Source: an uncultured Planctomycetaceae bacterium (GTDB lineage: Bacteria > Planctomycetota > Planctomycetia > Planctomycetales > Planctomycetaceae). From it: a stretch of DNA of 12,448 nucleotides. Positions 6,724-12,448 of this stretch are shown piece by piece (position 1 is the first letter of the stretch; every line of letters starts with the position of its first letter). The stretch is from contig CALFYU010000588.1 in NCBI GenBank assembly GCA_937952455.1, forward strand, positions 1-12,448. The letters run 5' to 3'. Position numbers and translations under genes: made by a program. The notes beneath the pieces are model-generated. The model saw only the letters and a list, made by a program, of their open reading frames with translations. It ran no database searches and was not told the origin of the DNA.

Positions 6724-7731
6724 CTACTTCTTGACCGCTTCGATCACGCTGACTTCCGTCGCCGTGGGAACGATCCGCGTCAGTTCAAACCCGGCCGTGC
6801 TGAAGAGCTCCCGATACTCCGCTTCGGTGCGTTCTTTGCCGCCGGGAATCAACAGCATCACCAGGTCCAGTAATTTTCCGCCGAACGGATCGTTCCCCGG
6901 CGGTATCACACTCTCCACGACGAGTAATTTGCCGTCGTCAGGCATCACGCGGTGAATGTTGCGAAGGATTGTGAGTGATTTCTCGTCGTCCCAGTCGTGA
7001 ATGATGTGCCGCATCATGTAAGCGTTAGCGCCCGGCGCAACCGCCTCAAAAAAACTGCCGCCGACAAGTTCGCACCGATCCGCCACGCCGTGCGCCTCGA
7101 CATTGGCCCGTGCCCGATCGACCACGTGCGGCAGGTCGAACAGAATGCCCTGCATCGCCGGATGCTGCTTGAGCACGGTGGAAATCAACGTCCCGTTGCC
7201 GCCGCCGATGTCGGCCAAAACTCCGAACGCTGAGAAGTCGTAGGCCGCCACGAGAGCATCCGACTCGCGGCCGTGCACGCCGGTCATGGCGGCGTCGAAA
7301 ATCCGGGCCTTGTCGGGATGCTCGCCCAAGTAGTCAAAGATCGGCTTGCCGAAGACTTTGTCAAAGGCCTTCTTACCGGTGCGGATGCTGTATTCGATCT
7401 CGGACCAAGCGACATACTGTTCGTCCCCCGCCATCAGCGCCAGCGCCCGTTTCGATCCCGGAGCATCGCTGCGCAATAGTGCCGCCATCGGCGTCAGCGA
7501 AAAGGTCCGCGGCGCCTCTTCTACAAAGATCCCCAACCTCGCCAACGCCCTCAACAGGCGGTAAAGCGCGTCGGGGTTCGTTGACGTCGCCGCCGCCAAC
7601 TCATCCACCGACACCGGTCCGCCGCTGAGATGCTCAGCAATATCAAATTTGGCGGCCGCATAAATGGCCTGCGAAGCCCAGTATCCGGTAATCATCCGAT
7701 CCAACTGATTCGGTAGCGACGCGTCGTCCAT
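6724..7731 (-). CDS. SAM-dependent O-methyltransferase, COMT/acetylserotonin-OMT-like (335 aa)
   Basis: Residues about 10-85 form the winged-helix dimerisation domain (AAKFDIAEHLSGG, then LYRLLRALARLGIFVEE). The Methyltransf_2-type catalytic domain follows, with SAM-binding motif I at DIGGGNG (174-180), FDLPHVV (198-204), and RHIIHDWDDEKS around His245, which matches the catalytic base of plant COMT enzymes. GGKERTEAEYRELF (297-310) is the typical C-terminal motif. At 335 aa the length is normal for the family. Such enzymes methylate hydroxyl groups of small aromatic or polyketide substrates; the substrate here is unknown. The protein is cytosolic. The start at ATG 7731 has no strong Shine-Dalgarno. 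The four-Cys gene begins 58 bp downstream on the same strand. No biosynthetic cluster is visible nearby. Confidence 0.92.
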   Translation of the reverse strand: MDDASLPNQLDRMITGYWASQAIYAAAKFDIAEHLSGGPVSVDELAAATSTNPDALYRLLRALARLGIFVEEAPRTFSLTPMAALLRSDAPGSKRALALMAGDEQYVAWSEIEYSIRTGKKAFDKVFGKPIFDYLGEHPDKARIFDAAMTGVHGRESDALVAAYDFSAFGVLADIGGGNGTLISTVLKQHPAMQGILFDLPHVVDRARANVEAHGVADRCELVGGSFFEAVAPGANAYMMRHIIHDWDDEKSLTILRNIHRVMPDDGKLLVVESVIPPGNDPFGGKLLDLVMLLIPGGKERTEAEYRELFSTAGFELTRIVPTATEVSVIEAVKK

Positions 7732-7844
7732 GCGGGTGTCTCACGAAAGCGGGTGTCAAGCAGTTCGGGCCGCGGCATGTCGATATTCAGCATGCGCGGT
7801 GACCACCAAGAAAAGCGGAAACGACCTGAAGCCGCCAGCAACAA

Positions 7845-7914
7845 GGCTTTAGACCCCAGGCTCTGGACGGGATCATTTTCCTAAAGCCCAAAGTCTACGG
7901 CCTAAAGTCTAAAG
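7845..7914. repeat. CTAAAG-rich short repeats with an inverted repeat, beside the tRNA
   Basis: GGCTTTAG at 7845-7852 is the reverse complement of CTAAAGCC at 7881-7888, enclosing a small CCAG-GCT-CTGG hairpin (7857-7867). CTAAAG recurs at 7902-7907, and TCTAAAG follows at 7908-7914. The array lies just 3' of tRNA-Ser on the minus strand. It may aid transcript ending or be a dispersed intergenic repeat. Confidence 0.45.
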
Positions 7915-8003
<89 letters not shown>

Positions 8004-8023
8004 TGAGAGGGGCGTCACGGGGA

Positions 8024-8029
8024 GTTATA
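8024..8029 (-). promoter_or_regulatory. Possible -10 box of tRNA-Ser
   Basis: TATAAC on the minus strand, about 20 bp before the tRNA 5' end, is a 5/6 match to TATAAT. The matching -35 position holds only a T-rich TTTTCC. Placement is inference. Confidence 0.3.
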
Positions 8030-8087
8030 GCTCGTGGCGCGCTGAAGGAAAAGGCGAAACGGGCCTGTGATTTACTTGCTTACCGAT

Positions 8088-9317
8088 TTATGCCTCCGCC
8101 CAATGCTGCACCTTTCCGCTCCGCAGCGCCAAGTTCGCCAGATGCGCCGCACTCGCGGCGGAGACGCCGGCTTCGGCCGGGGCGTTGGGGGTGTTGCGGC
8201 TGCGGATGCATTCCAGCCAGTTGGTCAGATGCAGCAGCCGGCCGTTGGGGGTTTCATAAAAATCCTTGCCGCGCGAGCCGCTGCCGAGTACCAGTTCGCG
8301 GTATTTGATATCGCGATTGTGTTCGGGATGGATTTCGTAGCGGCCGCGGTCGCAATAAAGCGTTGCTTCGGTCCCCATGTACTCCATCATGGCGGCGTTG
8401 CGGGCATTGACGAACGTCCCCTCGAAATAGACTTGCACCTGATTCTTGGGATAACGCAACAGCGTTTGCACCGTGTCGGGGGTTTGCCACAGGTCTTTGG
8501 CCATAAAATGATCGCCGATGCTGGTGGCCATCTGCGGATGATCCAAATCCAAGAACCAATGGGCGACGTCGATGTAGTGCACCATCAGATCGGTAAAGAT
8601 TCCGCCGCCGAAATCCCAAAACCAGCGCCACTCCTTGTAGCGATATTCGTCGAACGGCTGCTGCGGGGCGTTCCCTAAGAAGCGTTTCCAGTCGACGGTC
8701 TGCGGATCGATGTCGTAATTTTTCTTTTGGCCCCGCGGCGAGTTGCGGTTCCAGGTCAGATGCACCTTGCGGATTTCGCCCAATTCGCCGGAGCGGATGA
8801 TCTGGTTCGCTTCGATCAGGTGCGGCATACTCCGCTGCTGCATGCCGACTTGTACGATCCGTTTGTGACCGTTTTGTGCTGCAATCACCGCCGGCCCTTC
8901 GGAGAGGTCGTGCGTGAGCGGCTTTTCGACGTAGACGTCCTTGCCCGCGCGGCAGGCGTCGACCGTCATCGGCACATGCCAGTGGTCGGGTGACCCAATC
9001 ACGACCGCATCGACGTCTTCGCGGGCCAACAGTTCATGGTAATCCTTGGTCGTCGCTGCGTTCGGGTCGGCCAGTTCGCGGCCTTTTTGCAGGTTCGTAT
9101 CCCACACGTCACAGACGGCAACAATCTTGACGCCGGGGATTTCGCCCAACGTTCCCAACAACTGCCGGCAGCGGCCGCCGGTGCCGATGGCCCCGACGTG
9201 AATCGTTTCATTAGCGGCAAAACCGCGGGCGGTCGCCGTGTATCCCGCCGTCATTATACCCGCCGAGGCGGCACCGACGGTTTGCAGGAATTGTCGTCGC
9301 GGCTGCCCGGTGGCCAT
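8088..9317 (-). CDS. Tat-exported Gfo/Idh/MocA-family oxidoreductase (409 aa)
   Basis: The start (ATG 9317, GAGGTG five nucleotides upstream) gives a twin-arginine signal: PRRQFLQTVGAASAG with R7-R8 and F10-L11, probably cleaved near residues 30-36. The mature N-terminal Rossmann domain has GAIGTGG (42-48) and the family EKP motif at 131-133. The C-terminal domain carries D243, H247, D250 and H253 in FTDLMVHYIDVAHW, typical of the catalytic/substrate region. Members oxidise or reduce sugars, inositols and their derivatives with NAD(P); the substrate here is not readable from sequence. Because Tat exports folded proteins, the cofactor would be bound before export. Very similar Tat-signal paralogues are abundant in Planctomycetota (established pattern). 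Length is usual. It is transcribed away from the NUDIX gene. Confidence 0.93.
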   Translation of the reverse strand: MATGQPRRQFLQTVGAASAGIMTAGYTATARGFAANETIHVGAIGTGGRCRQLLGTLGEIPGVKIVAVCDVWDTNLQKGRELADPNAATTKDYHELLAREDVDAVVIGSPDHWHVPMTVDACRAGKDVYVEKPLTHDLSEGPAVIAAQNGHKRIVQVGMQQRSMPHLIEANQIIRSGELGEIRKVHLTWNRNSPRGQKKNYDIDPQTVDWKRFLGNAPQQPFDEYRYKEWRWFWDFGGGIFTDLMVHYIDVAHWFLDLDHPQMATSIGDHFMAKDLWQTPDTVQTLLRYPKNQVQVYFEGTFVNARNAAMMEYMGTEATLYCDRGRYEIHPEHNRDIKYRELVLGSGSRGKDFYETPNGRLLHLTNWLECIRSRNTPNAPAEAGVSAASAAHLANLALRSGKVQHWAEA

Positions 9318-9391
9318 CGTGACACCTCAGTATCGAACTTGGGAACGTGAACTCTGTCGGCTGTTGCGTTCTGTCGTTGGTGCGCGAACTA

Positions 9392-9468
9392 TTCACACTA
9401 TCCGAGCGCGCGGCCGAATGCAATCGGCACTCCATAGTGCGAACTGCAGGTGAATGCCGAAGATTCAC
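9392..9468. promoter_or_regulatory. Dyad symmetries in the divergent control region
   Basis: In the 304-bp space between the oxidoreductase and NUDIX starts, TTCACACTAT (9392-9401) and ATAGTGCGAA (9434-9443) form a 9/10 inverted repeat, and GTGAAT (9450-9455) with ATTCAC (9463-9468) is a perfect dyad. ATTCAC recurs at 9391-9396, and GCGAACT occurs twice (9384-9390 and 9440-9446). These look like regulator half-sites, but no regulator is encoded here. Function is inference. Confidence 0.3.
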
Positions 9469-9514
9469 GCGACTTCCAAACTCTCCGATTCCCTTAGAAA
9501 TACGGAAATTCGGT

Positions 9515-9544
9515 TTGCATAAAGTGTACCGAGAAACTTACAAT
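9515..9544 (+). promoter_or_regulatory. Putative sigma-70-type promoter of the NUDIX gene
   Basis: TTGCAT (9515-9520), an 18-bp spacer, then TACAAT (9539-9544, 5/6 to consensus) would start transcription near 9551 and give a 5' UTR of about 70 nt. That UTR holds an imperfect hairpin, GGGCGGTC at 9571-9578 and GACGGCCC at 9589-9596. Confidence 0.45.
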
Positions 9545-9621
9545 TCGCGGCGACGGAACGAACATTCCACGGGCGGTCGTTTTTGGGGGACGGCCCAGTG
9601 TGATTTGCAGGGAGCACAACC

Positions 9622-10050
9622 ATGGCGTCACAATCCCAAGAGGTGGTCGAACAGGCGAGCGCGATTCCCTTTCGCCGCCGCAAAGGTAAGCTCGAGTTTT
9701 GCTTGATTACCTCGGCCCGTAAGCAAAAATGGGGCTTCCCCAAGGGGATGATCGATCCCGGAGAGACGTTCGTGGAGACGGCCCTTAAGGTGTCCGTCGA
9801 GGAAGCGGGGCTTTTCGGCGAGATTGTCGGCGAGCCGATCGGCTGCTACGAGTACGGCAAGTGGGGCCTCTGGCTGAACGTGACCGTCGTACTGCTAGAG
9901 GTCACCCGCGCCGACGACGAATGGGACGAAAAACACCTCCGTCGCCGCTGCTGGGTCGGCCAAAACAAGGCCCGCAATCTGCTGGACCGCGCCGAGCTGC
10001 GGGCGCTGCTGGATGACGCGATCGAACGCATTGCGGCGCTGGATGTTTGA
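9622..10050 (+). CDS. NUDIX hydrolase with a variant Nudix box (142 aa)
   Basis: ATG 9622 is preceded by AGGGAG seven nucleotides upstream. The fold is a compact single Nudix domain: SAIPFRRRKGKLEFCLIT, WGFPKGMIDPGET, then the helix, and CYEYGKWGLWLNVTVVLLEV. The Nudix box runs G42 to L64. Canonical Gx5Ex7REUxEExGU reads here as G42, E48, then K56-V57-S58-V59-E60-E61-A62-G63-L64, so the RE pair is K-V. The glutamate missing at 57 is one of the usual metal-ligand positions. Family members cleave nucleoside diphosphates linked to another moiety; the substrate is unknown and activity may be reduced or altered. It is alone on the plus strand, and its 3' end abuts a palindrome facing the hydrolase gene. 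Confidence 0.88.
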   Translation: MASQSQEVVEQASAIPFRRRKGKLEFCLITSARKQKWGFPKGMIDPGETFVETALKVSVEEAGLFGEIVGEPIGCYEYGKWGLWLNVTVVLLEVTRADDEWDEKHLRRRCWVGQNKARNLLDRAELRALLDDAIERIAALDV

Positions 10051-10054
10051 TTGT

Positions 10055-10076
10055 AGGGTGCGTCGCGACGCACCTT
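10055..10076. repeat. REP-like palindrome, copy 1 (after the NUDIX stop)
   Basis: The core GGTGCGTCGCGACGCACC at 10057-10074 is a perfect 18-bp palindrome, extended by a G-T and an A-T pair. It begins 4 nt after the NUDIX stop. In RNA it folds as an 8-bp stem with a CGCG tetraloop, followed by a short TTT, so it may help end transcription. It matches the copy at 10246-10267. Confidence 0.85.
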
Positions 10077-10245
10077 TCGACGTAGGACAAACGACTCGCC
10101 TAACGCATATGGAGTCGTATGCGTGATTGGCCTGCGACGTCACCGGCAAGCTGACGCATGCCGCTCGCCTGTGATCTCATCATTGGCGCGTTCTACACGA
10201 TGGGCAAATTATTACACGATGGAACGTCTTGTGGCCGACGTGGGA

Positions 10246-10267
10246 AGGGTGCGTCGCGACGCACCCT
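10246..10267. repeat. REP-like palindrome, copy 2 (after the hydrolase stop)
   Basis: A 22-bp perfect palindrome with core GGGTGCGTCGCGACGCACCC lies 5 nt after the minus-strand hydrolase stop (TAA at 10273-10275). It mirrors copy 1 across about 170 bp that otherwise hold only small dyads (ACGCATA and TATGCGT around 10111-10132) and a TACACGATGG direct repeat. This may be a bidirectional end element or a dispersed repeat. Confidence 0.85.
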
Positions 10268-10272
10268 AAGAG

Positions 10273-12297
10273 TTAATTCGCACCCTTCAACCGCCACGAC
10301 TCGTCAAAAAAGTCCGCTTCCACAATCTTGCCCGGGTATTGGTTGTTCGGTGGGGTGCGGATGTTGATCACGGCCCAGTCGGGGAGCTTGGGGACTTGCC
10401 GGGCGTTGTTGAGGTAGTCGTACTCGCGATACGTGAAGCCGCTGTTGAGCACGATGTACCTCCGCGGATTGAGCGGATTGGGATAGATCAAGGCCGGCAC
10501 GTGATCACTCGATGAATAGTCCCGATCGCCGACGGTAAGCGAATCTTTGTCCCAGCGGATCGGCAGCTTGTCGGCAATCTTCGCAATCACGGCGTTGCTG
10601 GTCGGATCGCCCCACAGGATGAGATTGGCGCCGGCGATGTCCTTCTCGTCGATCGACGTATCGTCTTTCACGCGGGCATGTCCCCGAAATTGCTTCCGCC
10701 AATGCGTCAAGGCGTGTTTGAATTCGTTCTGTACCCACTCATCGACGGCGGCGTGTGGACTGCTGCTGGTGGGGTGGACGAAGATGAAAGAATCCAGAAA
10801 GGCATCGTCAATCGGACCCTGCAGGTCATGTTGCTTGCGCTGGCCGCCACTCGCGCGGCGGCCGAGTTTCCATGTCCCCTGTTCCAAATGCAGCGACACG
10901 TTGTAGGAGCGATCGGATGCGGGTGAAGGGGTCTCGATCAGTTGCCCGTCGATTTCGAGCTTGATCGGCCGGCGAATATCGAATGGACACCAGCCGGAAG
11001 GCATCTGCAGGCTCAAGTCGGTGACAATTTTCGTTTTCACCTGCAGGGCGTTGTCCGGCAGCAGCTTGGCGTCGACGCGGGCCTGTTGCCAATGTTCGCC
11101 CAATCCGTCGATGGTTACCCAATTCATGCGGTTGTACTTGAGCGTGTACGTGACGAAATGTACCTCCGGCGGAACGCGTTCCCGTCCGCGGGCGGCGAGT
11201 GTGGCGAGGCGGGTTTCAATCTCCTTTAGCGAATCGGGGTGAATGCGGTGTTTCGTTTGGGGGCCGATGATGTGTACCAGGTCGATGCCCTCGGCCTTGA
11301 GGGCGGTCTGCATGATGTCGGCCGCCTGTTTCTGGATGTCCAACTCCCCGCTGTAGGCCACCGTCGGGCATTGATACAAATTCACTGCATTGTCCGTGCA
11401 GTCGTATAGGTGCCACAACCGGCGTTCGTAGTCGCTCGGCTGGAGCGTCTCTTTCTGAAAGAATTTCAGGAATTCAGGCGTTTCCGAAAAACCGGCTCCG
11501 GGATTGGCGGCGAACCACCGGTCGGCATAGTGCACGGCGAATTGCCAGGCGGCGGCGCCTCCCATTGAAAATCCACGAGCGGCGATGCGGTCGTCGTCGA
11601 CGCGGTAATGTTTTCGGGCATGGTCCAGCGCTTCGAGCACGTCGATTTCGCCGGCGAATTTGAAGGCGTTGCAATAGCGGCCGTAGGGATGCAGCACGAT
11701 CGTGTCGGCGGGAGCGATGTTGCCGACCTGTTTGGAACGTTGATTGATGAAATTGACTTCGCTGAGAGTCTCGCCGCGGCCGTGAAACCACAGATCCAAT
11801 CGCCGCGGCCGGCCGTCGGGAAAGCCGTAGTCCTCGGGAATCACCAGTCCGTACGGCTGTGCGCTGTGGTCGATTCGCGAACGGTACCCGCGGACGACAA
11901 GTCCGGTCTGCGCCGTCCAGGGAGCGTTTCCTGCGAGCAATTGCGACGCCCGTTCGGTTCCCGTCGCCAAGAGTTCGTGGGCAGCGGCGATATCGGCCGG
12001 TGCGAAGAATTCGTTGAACGTCAATGCATCGTCGACGGCACGGTAGTAGATCTCGACGTCCGGCAGGAGTTCGACGCTTTGTGGGTCCTGCTTGTTGCCC
12101 AGTTGTGCGATGAGCGACCTGAGCTTGGATAATCCCGTTTCCAAACTTTGTCGGTCCTCGGCGGGTGCCTCGATCCCCGGTTTGGGCACCGGGCGTACTG
12201 TTGCGGGATTGTTATCGCCGACGCCGTCGGCAACGGCGACGCGTCCCAGGAGTACGGTGAAACAGAATAGTACTGACAACCGGAGAACGTGGTACAT
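10273..12297 (-). CDS. Secreted alpha/beta-hydrolase, prolyl-oligopeptidase-like, with a long C-terminal extension (674 aa)
   Basis: A Sec signal peptide (LRLSVLFCFTVLLGRVAVA, cleavage near residue 23) leads to a helical N-terminal region, then a hydrolase core (YGLVIPEDYGFPDG, RLDLWFHGRGE). The nucleophile is Ser244 in GFSMGG; Asp320 in SGELDIQ and His350 or His353 in TKHRIHPDS would complete the triad. This resembles secreted esterases or S9-like peptidases; the substrate is unknown. Residues about 380-674 form further regions without a clear domain match, containing VTYTLKYNRMNWVTIDGLGEHW and, near the end, GANLILWGDPTSNAVIAKIADKLP. Known planctomycete relatives have similar size (inference from memory). 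Probably periplasmic or surface-associated. Convergent with NUDIX; the stop is 5 nt from a palindrome. The ATG 12297 ribosome site is weak. Confidence 0.85.
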   Translation of the reverse strand: MYHVLRLSVLFCFTVLLGRVAVADGVGDNNPATVRPVPKPGIEAPAEDRQSLETGLSKLRSLIAQLGNKQDPQSVELLPDVEIYYRAVDDALTFNEFFAPADIAAAHELLATGTERASQLLAGNAPWTAQTGLVVRGYRSRIDHSAQPYGLVIPEDYGFPDGRPRRLDLWFHGRGETLSEVNFINQRSKQVGNIAPADTIVLHPYGRYCNAFKFAGEIDVLEALDHARKHYRVDDDRIAARGFSMGGAAAWQFAVHYADRWFAANPGAGFSETPEFLKFFQKETLQPSDYERRLWHLYDCTDNAVNLYQCPTVAYSGELDIQKQAADIMQTALKAEGIDLVHIIGPQTKHRIHPDSLKEIETRLATLAARGRERVPPEVHFVTYTLKYNRMNWVTIDGLGEHWQQARVDAKLLPDNALQVKTKIVTDLSLQMPSGWCPFDIRRPIKLEIDGQLIETPSPASDRSYNVSLHLEQGTWKLGRRASGGQRKQHDLQGPIDDAFLDSFIFVHPTSSSPHAAVDEWVQNEFKHALTHWRKQFRGHARVKDDTSIDEKDIAGANLILWGDPTSNAVIAKIADKLPIRWDKDSLTVGDRDYSSSDHVPALIYPNPLNPRRYIVLNSGFTYREYDYLNNARQVPKLPDWAVINIRTPPNNQYPGKIVEADFFDESWRLKGAN

Positions 12298-12427
12298 CGG
12301 GGGTGTCCATCTAGTGAGTGAGCGGGAGACTTGGCGGGTGTGCGAGGTGCGAGGCGTTCCGGGAGCACTGAAACGCTTCGCACAATTCGCGTGGCAGACT
12401 GCTACTTAGATGTTGTCCGTCATGCGC

Positions 12428-12442
12428 GGCTCGGCGGGAGCC
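12428..12442. repeat. Possible start of a dispersed GC-rich hairpin element at the right edge
   Basis: GGCTC (12428-12432), loop GGCGG, GAGCC (12438-12442) form a 5-bp hairpin, followed by TCGCCC at the window end. The wording resembles GC-rich intergenic repeats I recall from planctomycete genomes, but the window stops too early to confirm. Confidence 0.25.
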
Positions 12443-12448
12443 TCGCCC

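Overview
The window looks like a GC-rich Planctomycetota chromosome. This is inferred from gene content: a Tat-exported Gfo/Idh/MocA oxidoreductase, a secreted alpha/beta hydrolase with a long C-terminal extension, an inverse-autotransporter-like surface protein, a small four-cysteine protein, and REP-like palindromes after stop codons. The genus cannot be named from the sequence. Nearly everything is on the minus strand; the NUDIX gene is the only confident plus-strand gene.

Layout, left to right. (1) 1-2808, minus: the first 936 codons of a very large outer-membrane protein, running off the left edge. It has a signal peptide, an inverse-autotransporter-type beta-barrel, and a beta-helix passenger ending in at least 18 tandem 26-residue (78-bp) repeats. 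A 312-bp leader region with hairpins and direct repeats lies upstream. (2) 3121-4559, minus: an atypical SDR oxidoreductase followed 8 nt later by a 158-aa helical protein, probably co-transcribed. (3) 4871-5449, minus: an ASCH-domain protein with a winged-helix-like C-terminus. (4) 5450-6072: no confident gene. It holds a weak minus-strand small ORF and, on the plus strand, a promoter-like box, a perfect Shine-Dalgarno with a 9-codon leader, a 67-codon basic ORF and a terminator-like hairpin. This is the best candidate here for an uncharacterised RNA or small-protein locus. (5) 6073-7731, minus: a COMT-like methyltransferase, a four-Cys small protein and a DoxX-like membrane protein; the last two overlap by ATGA. 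(6) 7919-8003, minus: tRNA-Ser(TGA). (7) 8088-9317, minus: the Tat-signal Gfo/Idh/MocA oxidoreductase, divergent from (8) the NUDIX gene at 9622-10050, plus, which lacks one canonical Nudix-box glutamate. (9) 10273-12297, minus: a secreted alpha/beta hydrolase convergent with NUDIX. Near-identical palindromes sit 4-6 nt after each of the two facing stop codons.

The genes do not form one pathway. The clearest co-transcribed groups are SDR plus helical protein, and methyltransferase plus four-Cys protein plus DoxX. The most unusual item is the left-edge surface protein, which joins a type-Ve-like (barrel-first) architecture to repeats resembling classical autotransporter passengers.
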